A DNA stretch of 64,000 nt. Origin: RGIG5612 sp045598285 (GTDB taxonomy: Bacteria > Bacillota > Clostridia > Lachnospirales > Lachnospiraceae). Position 1 is the stretch's first letter, and the number at the start of each line of letters is the position of its first letter. Positions 22,241 through 31,042 of this stretch are shown piece after piece. Made by a program: the position numbers and the translations under genes. The stretch is from positions 42,490 through 106,489 of the forward strand of contig JAZLLU010000016.1 in NCBI GenBank assembly GCA_045598285.1. The letters are read 5' to 3'. The notes beneath the pieces are model-generated. The model saw only the letters and a program-made list of their open reading frames with translations. It was not told where the DNA came from and did not search any database.

Positions 22241-24088
22241 ATGGATAATAGTAAAAAAGTAAGCTCATATTATATGAACAAAATTGAAGATGAAGCATAT
22301 GTAAAGTCAAATTATGAAGAACTAGAAGCACTTGTTTTAGAAGCGCTTAGCAAATCAGAAAAAGGATCAGAACTGACAAATAAAGAAAGATGTTTAGCAG
22401 AACTTAAACTAATACAAGAAAATAAAACAGCTAACGTTTTCTTGTTTTTGAAAAAGATGCAAGAGTTCTGCAATGAAAAAAGTTGCGGAAAATCGTATTT
22501 CAATTATAGAGGAAGTATGTGTAATTCATATATTGCGTATCTTTTAGGCATTACAGCAGACATTAACCCGCTAGATTATAATCTTCCAATTGAATTTTGT
22601 GATTACTTAAAATCATGGGAAGATATGAGTTCTATTATTGTTAATGTTTCAAATGCAACGCTTGAATATGTTAAGGAATATTTAAGATTAGAGACAACAA
22701 CAGTTGAATTTGTAGAGAATGATACTCTTCCAGAAAATGGATTAAAATTAAAGTTTTATGTGACTGCGCAGATGGATTTTCTTGAGGCTCTTCAGACAAC
22801 GGATTATATATGGCATGATATTTCCTTGAACGATGAAGATGTAGCGAAAGCATATTATGCTGCAGGAGAGGCATTTAAGTTTTTTCACATGAATTACTTC
22901 GTGAATCATGGTTTGGCTGGAACGGTATTTGCAAGTAATCCGCTCGAAATGGAAATCTGGAGTGATATAGGACTTGTTGAAGATTACGTAAATCTTGTTG
23001 GTAAAAATTTAATCTTGTTCGTGTCAAACATAGCAGCCATCACAAGAGGAGATGGTACATGGGATTTTACAAAATATAAATATGAAGCCACCAAATCAAC
23101 ACTGGTACAAAGTTTGGTATGTACAAGGGAAGATATATTTGAAAAGTTGATTGAATTGGGAGCCAATAGAGAAAAAGCATATAGAGTAACGAGAGATATT
23201 TCATTTGGAAGAGGCAAAAATGTAAAAATTCAAGAATTTTTGTCAGAAATAGGAGCACCAATCGACTTTAAAGAATGGGCAAAGAAAATAGAATATATTT
23301 ATCCTAGAGGACAAGCTGTAAGTGCGAGCATGCCACAGTACTATCTAATGGCATATAAATTAAGAAAACCGGATACTTTTTATCGTTATTACTTTGAAAA
23401 TTTTGCTAAAGATGATATTCGTTCAATCATATGCGAGGGTGGCTCTGTAAAAGAAGTTTCAAGTTTCATAGATAGACAATTTGGTGATAAGTGTTGCGAT
23501 AATGATTTTCTTGTTGCTCAAGAACTTTTGCTTAGAAAGCAAGCAGGATTAATACCTGAAGCCGAATCATGGGTCAAGATTGGCAAAAATGAGACATTAG
23601 CATTGTTGGGAGCAAAGTATTCTTCAGAGGATGTCAAAAACGAAGCGATAAAGTGGATGAAAGAAATGAAACTTGGCAAAGAAGTTGTTGAACGTTTTCA
23701 GAATAATGATGAAGTGTTAATTAGTAAGTTAGATGGAAAAGTTGAAAGACTTTCGGTAGAACAAAGCGAAAAAGTTAAGGAATTCAACAACTACTTTTTA
23801 ACGCGTGTAGTTCATGTAGCAGAAACGCAAGCAGCTGATGATAGCGAAATAATCACGGTTTACATTATGATTCCATATGAAAAAGAATTATGGGAAATAG
23901 CTTATGATTCTTTGGGAGACGGAATGTTTTTTGACGAGGTGTTATACACAGATGCTAATGAAGAGTGTGAAGCGCCAGAATGTATATATTACGTACCAGA
24001 AGAAACAACTGGTGGAATAAAAATGATTTATGTTCCGTGGGTACAGGACATAAATTGGAGGGACTATTTTAATGAAATATCCACGTAA
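22241..24088 (+). CDS. PolC (DNA polymerase III alpha)-derived protein lacking the catalytic aspartates
   Basis: The start is ATG 22241 (615 aa) with TGGAGG at proper spacing. It follows the core of PolC in order: the palm entry with LAELKLIQ and AYLLGITADINPLDYNLPIEF (~res 95-115), SLNDEDVAKAYYAAG, ITRGDGTWDF (~res 268), CTREDIFEKLIELGANREKAYRV and IEYIYPRGQAVSASM (~res 355; PolC has KIKYMFPKAHAAAYV). Where PolC has PDIDLNFS, this protein has SSIIVNVS, so the metal-binding Asp pair is gone. The exonuclease, PHP and OB parts are also absent, and ~200 residues of unrelated C-terminus follow. I infer a non-polymerising relative, perhaps a decoy or regulator. It overlaps the M50 gene by 17 bp. 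Confidence 0.7.
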   Translation: MDNSKKVSSYYMNKIEDEAYVKSNYEELEALVLEALSKSEKGSELTNKERCLAELKLIQENKTANVFLFLKKMQEFCNEKSCGKSYFNYRGSMCNSYIAYLLGITADINPLDYNLPIEFCDYLKSWEDMSSIIVNVSNATLEYVKEYLRLETTTVEFVENDTLPENGLKLKFYVTAQMDFLEALQTTDYIWHDISLNDEDVAKAYYAAGEAFKFFHMNYFVNHGLAGTVFASNPLEMEIWSDIGLVEDYVNLVGKNLILFVSNIAAITRGDGTWDFTKYKYEATKSTLVQSLVCTREDIFEKLIELGANREKAYRVTRDISFGRGKNVKIQEFLSEIGAPIDFKEWAKKIEYIYPRGQAVSASMPQYYLMAYKLRKPDTFYRYYFENFAKDDIRSIICEGGSVKEVSSFIDRQFGDKCCDNDFLVAQELLLRKQAGLIPEAESWVKIGKNETLALLGAKYSSEDVKNEAIKWMKEMKLGKEVVERFQNNDEVLISKLDGKVERLSVEQSEKVKEFNNYFLTRVVHVAETQAADDSEIITVYIMIPYEKELWEIAYDSLGDGMFFDEVLYTDANEECEAPECIYYVPEETTGGIKMIYVPWVQDINWRDYFNEIST

Positions 24089-25055
24089 AAGCCCATATTT
24101 AATTTATAAGCGGATAAGTGAAGATGAATATATCGTCAAACACTACTTTAAGTCGGTTTCTTATAAAACTGACTTAGAAACAGTGACCTTATTAAGAAAA
24201 TTAAATGGGAAAAATAATCCTTATAAGATATTGCCTGATTGTAGTAAGGAGAATGTTAGAAATCGAATTTTGGAATTAAAAGAGGCAAAACTACTTGAAG
24301 AAAAGAAAGAACTTATAAAAGTTGGCATAGGATCTTGTATGTATCCATTAATACATTGTTATCCGAACAAAATGCATAAACAACTTGCCAAAATTTGCAA
24401 TATACTTTTGATGATAATGTTTATTCCTATGTTTATTTTGGGAATATGCATTCAGAGCAACAATGAAAGTTTTGGATACATGCAAGGAAAGTGCGACTTA
24501 TTTATTGGGCTTTTACTCGGATTGGTATTTGGGGTAATGATACACGAGTTAGCGCATACTTGTGCTTGCCTTTCTTATAGAGGATATTTATTTGAAATAG
24601 GAGTAGGAACAACATTCTTCCTTCCTATGGGATATGTTTTGCTGGAAGATGGTCATATAAAAAACAAATTCAAAAGAATACAAATATATGCGGCCGGTAT
24701 TGAGATGAACTTGCTACTATATGGGGTATTTATGTTTTTAGCAAGTATTGAATTTATAAATCCGTTTATTATGTATTTAGTGGCTGTGGAAAATCTTGTG
24801 ATGGCAATTATCAATGCAATGCCACTAGGTATTTTTGATGGACTTAAAATATTGTCAACCATATTTGGAAAAGAGAATTTACTAATAGAAGCAAAAAATC
24901 GGATAAAGCATTGGAATAAATTCAAAAATGTGCACAATACCAGGGAAACAGCAATAACAATAGCATCTTGCGTATTAGTAGTTTTTCAATTGGCAATACC
25001 AGCACTTTTGATTTACGAGGGCTACAGCATAGTGCAACTAATATTTGTATGGTGA
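24072..25055 (+). CDS. PqqD-like domain fused to M50 (site-2-type) membrane metalloprotease
   Basis: 327 aa. Residues ~5-75 resemble PqqD/RRE-type peptide-binding domains (SPYLIYKRISEDEYIVKHY ... ILELKEAKLLEEKK). Hydrophobic segments start at ~110. The zinc motif HELAH is at ~159-163 (MIHELAHTCACLSYRG), and the later MPLGIFDGLK matches the third metal ligand of M50 proteases (the NPxPxLDG-type motif). Such proteins occur in RiPP and bacteriocin loci, where they cut or export peptides. Here the partners are a PolC-like protein (17-bp overlap, coupled) and several small Cys-rich peptides. The protease call is firm; the substrate is unknown. Confidence 0.75.
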   Translation: MKYPRKSPYLIYKRISEDEYIVKHYFKSVSYKTDLETVTLLRKLNGKNNPYKILPDCSKENVRNRILELKEAKLLEEKKELIKVGIGSCMYPLIHCYPNKMHKQLAKICNILLMIMFIPMFILGICIQSNNESFGYMQGKCDLFIGLLLGLVFGVMIHELAHTCACLSYRGYLFEIGVGTTFFLPMGYVLLEDGHIKNKFKRIQIYAAGIEMNLLLYGVFMFLASIEFINPFIMYLVAVENLVMAIINAMPLGIFDGLKILSTIFGKENLLIEAKNRIKHWNKFKNVHNTRETAITIASCVLVVFQLAIPALLIYEGYSIVQLIFVW

Positions 25056-25133
25056 TTTATGATTGCAGGGGTGTAATCAACATATTTGTTAGTAATAGCA
25101 AATACTGAAATTGATAAATTAGGAGGAAATGAA

Positions 25134-25484
25134 ATGGATCAAGAATTATTAACAAAAGCAACTGAAATTTATAACAAGATTAAATCATTTGATTTGGAGA
25201 CAAGAGGAGGATTGAATAACCAGTATATTCTTTCGCCTAGTGAGATGATGGACGATTTAGATAATAACAAAAGAGATTATGTTAGAAACATGATTGTAGG
25301 TATAGGTGGAAACGAATATATACCCAAATTTCAACTGAGACAACGTTGCTTGATTCGATTAAGTTTTGCAACATATCAAGCATATGGGATTCGGTTCTCA
25401 GATACAGACTACGTTGAAAGTCTAACCCAAATGGACGAAGGGGACGCACGAAAATGGTTACGCAAGTGTGAAGGTTCTATATAA
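25134..25484 (+). CDS. Hypothetical protein (116 aa)
   Basis: ATG 25134 after AGGAGGAAATGAA; 16 upstream in-frame codons lack a signal. The protein has an internal RGGLNNQY after a helical start and ends in ARKWLRKCEGSI. There is no TM segment or known motif. It lies 78 bp after the protease gene in the same direction. A double-glycine-like site after residue ~25 might make it a peptide precursor, but its size argues against this. Confidence 0.5.
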   Translation: MDQELLTKATEIYNKIKSFDLETRGGLNNQYILSPSEMMDDLDNNKRDYVRNMIVGIGGNEYIPKFQLRQRCLIRLSFATYQAYGIRFSDTDYVESLTQMDEGDARKWLRKCEGSI

Positions 25485-25503
25485 TTATAAGGAGTATGAG
25501 TAT

Positions 25504-26202
25504 ATGGCTGGGAGAGCATGGACTTTATATGGTCCAGAAAAACAAGCATATAAGGAAATCGTAAAAACAATTCAAAAAGAAAATTTTACAAGTATTTACT
25601 TTACAGGTGAAGACAGAAAGGCTGTTGTGATTGCAAATGTAATGGCTGAAATTCAAAAGAAAAATTATGGATTTTGGTTAAAGATTTTCATGACATGTAT
25701 TGACGAGATTTTTAAAAACTCAAATTGTATATATCCACCAAACTGGGATAGAGCAAGTGATAATTTTCCAGAACAAGTAGATGAGTTGTTTGAAAATAAA
25801 AAGTATACTTGTATCCATGACGATAGGTTTGAAGAGGAAAAATATAGGAAGTATTGGATGGAAGATACTGAATCAGATAGTGCAATTTTTTTGACAGAAA
25901 CGGGAAAATTTGTTTTTGTCTCATATAAAACAATTAGCAACTATAATCTTCAGGGAACTTTCGGAAAAGCAAATTTTACAACACAATTAGAAAAAGAATA
26001 TTTTTTAAAGAAAGATAATTTGAAAGCAAATATATGTTTGGCTTATCATATCAAAATAGAAAACTTTAAAAAGATATTAGATTCATTTGGTGTTACTGTA
26101 ATAGTACCTCCAGGGTATGAAGGAGTATTTTGCTGTAAGGAAGTAATAAATAAAAAAGACAAGATGGTTATTAAAGTCTTAGATGAAAATGATATAAATT
26201 AG
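25504..26202 (+). CDS. Hypothetical protein (232 aa)
   Basis: I take ATG 25504 because AAGGAG lies nine bases upstream; the frame is open further back but overlaps the previous gene. The protein is soluble-looking, mixed alpha/beta, with aromatic patches (NYGFWLKIF, YPPNWDRASDNF, KYRKYWMED) and a late VIVPPGYEGVFCC. I recognise no family. It is followed at 11 bp by a small Cys-rich gene, so it sits in the same transcript. Confidence 0.5.
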   Translation: MAGRAWTLYGPEKQAYKEIVKTIQKENFTSIYFTGEDRKAVVIANVMAEIQKKNYGFWLKIFMTCIDEIFKNSNCIYPPNWDRASDNFPEQVDELFENKKYTCIHDDRFEEEKYRKYWMEDTESDSAIFLTETGKFVFVSYKTISNYNLQGTFGKANFTTQLEKEYFLKKDNLKANICLAYHIKIENFKKILDSFGVTVIVPPGYEGVFCCKEVINKKDKMVIKVLDENDIN

Positions 26203-26213
26203 GAGGAAAGAAA

Positions 26214-26354
26214 ATGGAAATAAAAGGAACAAAACATAAAGAAAAATCAACGGATTACTCACAGGCATGCAAGTCTTGCTATAGGTTGTTTTATTTTAGT
26301 CATGACTGTAATGGAAAGACAGTAGTATGCCCGCATTGTGGAGCAAAACACTAA
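26214..26354 (+). CDS. 46-aa zinc-ribbon micro-protein
   Basis: ATG 26214 follows TTAGGAGGAAAGAAA. The peptide has two CxxC knuckles, CKSC and CPHC, separated by 16 residues, similar in plan to the 42-aa proteins at 15227 and 19067 but different in sequence. It ends the island's gene string. Likely a zinc ribbon; function unknown. Confidence 0.6.
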   Translation: MEIKGTKHKEKSTDYSQACKSCYRLFYFSHDCNGKTVVCPHCGAKH

Positions 26355-26454
26355 TTTGTTTTTTCTGTAATTGGAAAGTAAATAAGATTATAAAAAAATG
26401 AGATAACATTTTTTTCTTTTCCATGTTTTTAATGCATCCAGCTCCTGAAAACAC

Positions 26455-26483
26455 TTGCAAATAGATAATAGTTATGATATACT
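26455..26483 (+). promoter_or_regulatory. Strong promoter of a probable ncRNA
   Basis: TTGCAA (26455-26460), exactly 17 bp, then TATACT (26478-26483) with TGA just before it. The predicted start is about 26490. Confidence 0.65.
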
Positions 26484-26489
26484 AATCAA

Positions 26490-26669
26490 CGCTTGGCGAT
26501 TGAAACTTTAGTGATTGATAATTGTTTGAGGGTTTGTTATGATAAACACGATATGATATAGTTTTTAAATAAATATGGCTTAATTAATAGCCGTTGTTTT
26601 GATTAAAGACGAAGATACTCCATAGGTGGAGTATGTCGTTCGGAAGTAATCAAAGCAACGGCTTTTTAT
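26490..26669 (+). ncRNA. Probable structured non-coding RNA ending in a long terminator hairpin
   Basis: No open frame is visible between the promoter at 26455 and the T-run at 26662-26667. The 3' part folds as a long rod: AGCCGTTGTTTTGATTA (26589-26605) with TAATCAAAGCAACGGCT (26647-26663), 17 bp with one G-U, and an inner stem ATACTCCA/TGGAGTAT. It may be an independent ~180-nt RNA or a leader/attenuator for the 97-aa gene downstream. It matches no RNA class I know. Confidence 0.5.
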
Positions 26670-26769
26670 TGTGCTTTGATTGGCACATTGAAAACTTCAT
26701 CCATGTGAGTATCAATTGTTTTTTGAAAATAAGTATTTGATTTATGAATGATGGGAGGAAATTTGCCAT

Positions 26770-27063
26770 ATGAAAAAAATATCTAAACAAAACAAATCAT
26801 GCAAGATAGTATGTAACCTTTATGTCGGAGAACGAATTAAACAAATTAAGGGGATTGGATTCTTTAAATCGGCTTACGAATATGTAGTGAAGGAGGAATA
26901 TCCGTATCATTACATAATAGGCGTTAGGTATGAAAAAAACATGGTGCCAGATTTGCGCAATTTCATATACATATCAGTGTTAAAGGCATCTATTTACTGT
27001 GGAGACATTGTGATAATAAAAGAGAATGGAGAAAGGGTAACGTCGCTACAAAAAGAAATATAA
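26770..27063 (+). CDS. Hypothetical protein (97 aa)
   Basis: ATG 26770 follows GGGAGGAAATTTGCCAT. A basic N-terminus (KKISKQNKSCK) precedes mixed hydrophobic strands (CNLYVGERIKQIKGIGFF, YHYIIGVRYEKN). No TM segment or known motif. It lies 100 bp after the terminator of the putative ncRNA. The family is unknown. Confidence 0.45.
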   Translation: MKKISKQNKSCKIVCNLYVGERIKQIKGIGFFKSAYEYVVKEEYPYHYIIGVRYEKNMVPDLRNFIYISVLKASIYCGDIVIIKENGERVTSLQKEI

Positions 27064-27282
27064 TTGAAAATCGTTTCTTTTGATATCTTCCGAAAGATAC
27101 TCCCATGATGAAGTATTAAAAAAGCATGACGTCAAAGTAAGGCTATTGCTGATAGCAGGAATAATATGGTATAGTACACAAGAATTGTAAACTCTCAAAT
27201 AAGGCTAATGAAAGTTGAGCATATTCATACACAAGATCTTAAATAAAGTAAGTAAGATTAAAAAAATATGGAAGGGGAATTC

Positions 27283-27528
27283 GTGAAAATTAGACAAATT
27301 AAAAATAATAATGACGCATATGAAAACCTTGCCAATGCCGTTGTTCTTGCAAAGGTTGAAGATTATCGAAGAGCTTTAAAAAGATTAGCAATGAAACCAG
27401 AGGATAAATCAGCAAAAGCACAGGTTGATTCGTTGGAAAGATATTTTAAATCTGCCAGATATTCTCGCTATACCTCGGTAGATGGAGAATATTTAATAAG
27501 AAAGTTGAGAGAGGAAAATGGATTGTAA
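27283..27528 (+). CDS. Small conserved-looking protein typical of mobile elements (81 aa)
   Basis: I choose GTG 27283, which has GAAGGGGA at good distance; ATG 27268 has none. The upstream promoter TTGCTG-N18-TATAGT is acceptable. The sequence (YENLANAVVLAKVEDYRRALKRL ... YLIRKLREENGL) is wholly helical and resembles small proteins I have seen in Firmicutes integrative elements, but I cannot name the family. The alpha/beta hydrolase gene follows 24 bp on. Confidence 0.45.
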   Translation: MKIRQIKNNNDAYENLANAVVLAKVEDYRRALKRLAMKPEDKSAKAQVDSLERYFKSARYSRYTSVDGEYLIRKLREENGL

Positions 27529-27552
27529 AAAAATTGCGGGAAGGACATATAA

Positions 27553-28344
27553 ATGATATCAATACGCAACATACAAATAAAAAATGGGTTCTATGTGCAG
27601 GAAAATTCAGGCAATTGTTATAATAATGCTGATAATGTTGTAATTTGTTGCCATGGTTTTGCGGGAAGTAAGAGCAGTTCTTCAACAATGGCTTTGGCGG
27701 AGCATCTGAGTTCAAAATACAAGAATACGATTGTGTTATCATTTGACTGGCCTTGCCACGGCGAAGATGTCAGCGAAGAACTTACTTTGGAGCGATGTGA
27801 TGCATATCTTACGAAAGTTATTAATTATGCCCGCAAGTATTTTCCACAGGCTAACCTGTATGCAAATGGGACAAGCTTTGGTGGGTATTTGCTTTTGAAG
27901 TATATCTCAGATCACGATAATCCATTTAAAAAAGTTGTTCTTCGTTCGACAGCGGTTACCATGTATGATGTTTTAGTAAATACCATAATGAATGCGGATG
28001 ATAAAAAAGCGATTGCAAATGGTAAAGTTGTAAAAACAGGATTTGATGTCAAAATACCGGTAACAATGTCTTTCGTGGATTCTCTTGCAGACGCAGATAT
28101 CAGAAAAAACGACTATCGAAACTTTCAGTCAGATATTTTGATGATTCACGGAACAAGCGATGAGATTGTCCCTTATTCTGATGTTGCGGATTTTGCTGAA
28201 AAACAAGGTATCAGGTTGCATACGGTCACGGGCGCTGATCATAGATTTTCTGAGCAAAGTCAAAAGGAAAAATCCATTACTTGTGCATGTGAATTTTTTG
28301 ATATAAAAGAACCTTCTATGGAAAAAATAAAAAACTTCAAATAA
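27553..28344 (+). CDS. Alpha/beta hydrolase (serine esterase/lipase-like)
   Basis: 263 aa after GGAAGGAC. The nucleophile elbow is GTSFGG (Ser at ~110); the early VICCHGFAGS is the oxyanion loop; the triad is completed by Asp in HGTSDEIVPY (~residue 200) and His in GADHRFSE (~residue 225). All are in the right order for a cytosolic alpha/beta hydrolase of the serine aminopeptidase/S33 or cinnamoyl-esterase-like group. There is no signal peptide. The substrate cannot be told from the sequence. It probably shares a transcript with the 81-aa gene. Confidence 0.8.
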   Translation: MISIRNIQIKNGFYVQENSGNCYNNADNVVICCHGFAGSKSSSSTMALAEHLSSKYKNTIVLSFDWPCHGEDVSEELTLERCDAYLTKVINYARKYFPQANLYANGTSFGGYLLLKYISDHDNPFKKVVLRSTAVTMYDVLVNTIMNADDKKAIANGKVVKTGFDVKIPVTMSFVDSLADADIRKNDYRNFQSDILMIHGTSDEIVPYSDVADFAEKQGIRLHTVTGADHRFSEQSQKEKSITCACEFFDIKEPSMEKIKNFK

Positions 28345-28478
28345 AATAAAGCAAAACTTTCTAAAGGGATGAGGTTTTAGGCAAAAGAATTATAAATATT
28401 AAGAAACAACACAGCATTGAAGTTTAAAATAATAAACAATAAAGTATCTATATAGCCATAATAATAGGAGCGATTAAC

Positions 28479-29936
28479 ATGAAAAAGAAATTAAGTCTAA
28501 TATCTTTAGTAGCAATAATGATTATCGTTGTTTTATATATATGTATAGGCTGTGGAGCAAATAAATCAGGCTCCGAGGGAGATAATATAACTTGGAAATA
28601 TGATTCAAAATCAGGGACACTTACTATAAGCGGAAGTGGAGAAATGCCAGATTTTGAATTGTATGATGGAGCTCTAAGCGAAGAGCAAAATAGAAAAAGA
28701 GTTCCGAGCTGGCAAAGCGATATAAAACGTTACGATGAAAATGTTAAAAAAATTGTTATATCAGAAGGAATAACATCTATTGGAAACTTTGCATTTCCAT
28801 TCTTTCAAAAATTGAAGAGCGTAGAGATTCCCAAATCAGTTAAAAGGATAGGAGACTTAGCATTTTCAGGTGCAGCAATTGAAGAGTTGAATTTACCAGA
28901 AGGATTAGAAACAATTGGGTGGTCGGCTTTTTCAGGTTGCAAGTCATTAAAAAATATTGAATTGCCAGAAAGCATTAATACTTTGGGCGACACATGCTTT
29001 GAAGGCTGTAACTCAATGGCTAGCGCAACAATACCAGCTTCTTTAGATCCTTATAAACTTAAAGATTATTTTTATAATTGTAATGCATTGAAGAAATTAA
29101 AAATAATTGGAGAAGAAAAAGAATTTTGCTTAATAGATGATGTAGTTTATAGCAAAGATAAAAAAGAACTAATTTTTTACCCTAGCGGATGTGAAAATTC
29201 AGTTTATAAAATTTTGGATGGAGTTACTGTAATAGCGGATGGGGCAATTGATAATAATGAATTTTTACAAAACATTGAATTTCCAGATTCAATAATTAAG
29301 ATAGGTAGTACATTTAATTATTGTAATAAGCTTGTTAATGTAAGATTTCCAAAATCTCTTTCCGAAATATCCGAAGGAGCATTTTATGGATGTAGTTCAA
29401 TAGAAAGAATTAATATACCGGAAAGTATAGAAAAAATAGGTGAAAAAGCGTTTTGTAATTGTAAAAACTTAGAAGCTATAGAAGTTGATGAGAATAATAA
29501 CTGTTATAAATCAGAAAATGGAATATTGTTTTCTCAAGATGGAAGCGAATTATTATGTTGCCCGTGTAATATAGACATTATTGACTACAAAATTCCTGAA
29601 GGAACAAAAATAGTAAGAAGTTATGCGTTTGAAAAAAACAATAATATTCACTCAATATATTTTCCAACAGCAGTTGAAAAATTAGACATAGATTGTTTTG
29701 AAGAATCCAACATAGAAAATGTGCTTTTTTCGGAGGGATTGAAAACAATAGGAGTTGGAGCTTTTCAATTATGTAAAGGGATTATAGAAATTTATGTTCC
29801 GAATAGTTGCGAATTAATAGATGAATATGCATTTTTCGGATGCAATAAGTTAACAAAAGTTTCAATACCAAAAAATTGTGATATTAGGGAGACTTCATTT
29901 GAAGACAAAATAAATTCTTTTGAAACAAGACAATAA
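28479..29936 (+). CDS. BspA-type leucine-rich-repeat lipoprotein
   Basis: 485 aa after AATAGGAGCGATTAAC. A signal peptide ends in an IGC lipobox (Cys25). The start of the mature part, ITWKYDSKSGTLTISGSGEM, is typical of BspA/LRR_5 surface proteins. About ten LRR_5 units follow (e.g. IGNFAF, IEKIGEKAFCNCKNLEAIEV, LKTIGVGAFQLCKGI). Such proteins act in adhesion or binding at the cell surface. The gene stands alone with its own leader. Confidence 0.85.
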   Translation: MKKKLSLISLVAIMIIVVLYICIGCGANKSGSEGDNITWKYDSKSGTLTISGSGEMPDFELYDGALSEEQNRKRVPSWQSDIKRYDENVKKIVISEGITSIGNFAFPFFQKLKSVEIPKSVKRIGDLAFSGAAIEELNLPEGLETIGWSAFSGCKSLKNIELPESINTLGDTCFEGCNSMASATIPASLDPYKLKDYFYNCNALKKLKIIGEEKEFCLIDDVVYSKDKKELIFYPSGCENSVYKILDGVTVIADGAIDNNEFLQNIEFPDSIIKIGSTFNYCNKLVNVRFPKSLSEISEGAFYGCSSIERINIPESIEKIGEKAFCNCKNLEAIEVDENNNCYKSENGILFSQDGSELLCCPCNIDIIDYKIPEGTKIVRSYAFEKNNNIHSIYFPTAVEKLDIDCFEESNIENVLFSEGLKTIGVGAFQLCKGIIEIYVPNSCELIDEYAFFGCNKLTKVSIPKNCDIRETSFEDKINSFETRQ

Positions 29937-29989
29937 ATTATCAACAACGATAGTGGACTTATTGAAGAAAATAACAAGAGTGAGATAGA

Positions 29990-30748
29990 ATGGAAAAAAA
30001 ATTTGAAGAAAAGATAATAGAAGTATTCGAGCGATATGGTTGGCAAGTAGTATCAGAATTTGAAATTAAAGGTGTAGGTGTTTTAGAAAATGCTTTATGT
30101 ATTAATGATGAAGTGGTAGGCGCATTAGAGTTGGGAGCAATAGAATGTACATCTAGAGAAGATTTTCAAAGTTTGATTGAAATAAACCCAGCGATGATGG
30201 AAGAATGCAATCTCAGCTTTGTTATTGTGGCTTTGGAATCAAAAATATTTAAGATTACTAAAACAAAGATAATAGAATTAACGGAAATGATTACCCCAGG
30301 CACATATGACCAGGAAGATGATTTGCCAGCGTTAAGTATTGAAGATTTAGTTGCAGAATTCAAGGAAATAAAATACACACATAAAAGTGCAGGCGGTTTT
30401 GGCTCTTCAATACAAATCGGACAATATGGTTTTGCAACATTTAATTCGTTCACTTCAACACAAAACGAGATAGATGAAAGAATGACACAAGTGATAAAAA
30501 AACAAGAAGCTATATTGGAACAATTTAAGTTTATTGCTGAAAATACACTAATAAACCACCAATATCTAACAAAAAGAGAAATGACACAAAAATTGGGAAT
30601 ACCAGCTACCCTGGTGGATAGAATGGTACACTGCGCTGATGCATCACGATACACTTACAGAACAAGCGAAGCAGTTAACGCAAAGTTTCTAATAGATGTC
30701 AAAACATTCATGGAATATATGCCAAAGTATGGCAAACATGAGATTTAA
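29990..30748 (+). CDS. Hypothetical protein with C-terminal HTH-like segment (252 aa)
   Basis: 252 aa with a weak GAGTGAGATAG site. The first ~100 residues (FEEKIIEVFERYGWQVVSEFEIKG, VGALELGAIECTSRED, LSFVIVALESKIFKI) look like a small alpha/beta domain that might be nuclease-like, but no catalytic set is clear. A heptad stretch at ~160-185 precedes YLTKREMTQKLGIPATLVDRMV, an HTH-like unit. It is the last gene before tRNA-Lys, a place often held by element-borne genes. Confidence 0.45.
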   Translation: MEKKFEEKIIEVFERYGWQVVSEFEIKGVGVLENALCINDEVVGALELGAIECTSREDFQSLIEINPAMMEECNLSFVIVALESKIFKITKTKIIELTEMITPGTYDQEDDLPALSIEDLVAEFKEIKYTHKSAGGFGSSIQIGQYGFATFNSFTSTQNEIDERMTQVIKKQEAILEQFKFIAENTLINHQYLTKREMTQKLGIPATLVDRMVHCADASRYTYRTSEAVNAKFLIDVKTFMEYMPKYGKHEI

Positions 30749-30884
30749 AAAACAAAACGATCTCACAATTTGATGAATTCTATATCGCCTAATAGTGAAC
30801 AATATGGGTGTGTACAAATAAAATACATGTCAAATTTGTAAAATCTTCTTAATAAACAATTTCAGAAATAAAAAGTACTAAAAA

Positions 30885-30943
30885 TTTGAACCAATTTTGA
30901 ACCAAATTTTTTAAAAAGCGGCATTTGAACCAATTTGAACCAT
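30885..30943. repeat. Four direct TTTGAACCA repeats near tRNA-Lys
   Basis: TTTGAACCAA at 30885, 30896 and 30924, and TTTGAACCAT at 30934: two close pairs. They lie 100-160 bp beyond the 3' end of tRNA-Lys, where integrase or excisionase arm sites occur in elements inserted at tRNA genes (inference). Confidence 0.6.
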
Positions 30944-30991
30944 TATTTTTGATTAAAATTCATTAAAACAGTTTACTATTAAAAGCAATAA

Positions 30992-31035
30992 AAAACACCG
31001 AAAAACCTTTATTTTTCAAGGGATTTCGGTGTTTT
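30992..31035 (-). terminator. Intrinsic terminator of tRNA-Lys
   Basis: AAAACACCGAAA and TTTCGGTGTTTT pair, with an inner AACCTT/AAGG-type extension. Read on the minus strand the stem is followed by TTTTTTATT, and it begins eight bases after the tRNA 3' end. Confidence 0.75.
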
Positions 31036-31042
31036 CTTTGTC

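Noticed and set aside
22241..24088. Functional replicative polymerase of the element
   Set aside because: The catalytic Asp pair, exonuclease and PHP domains are missing, so ordinary DNA synthesis is not expected.
26490..26669. tracrRNA, retron msr or known riboswitch
   Set aside because: There is no complementarity to the CRISPR repeat, no reverse transcriptase gene near, and no match with riboswitch cores I know.
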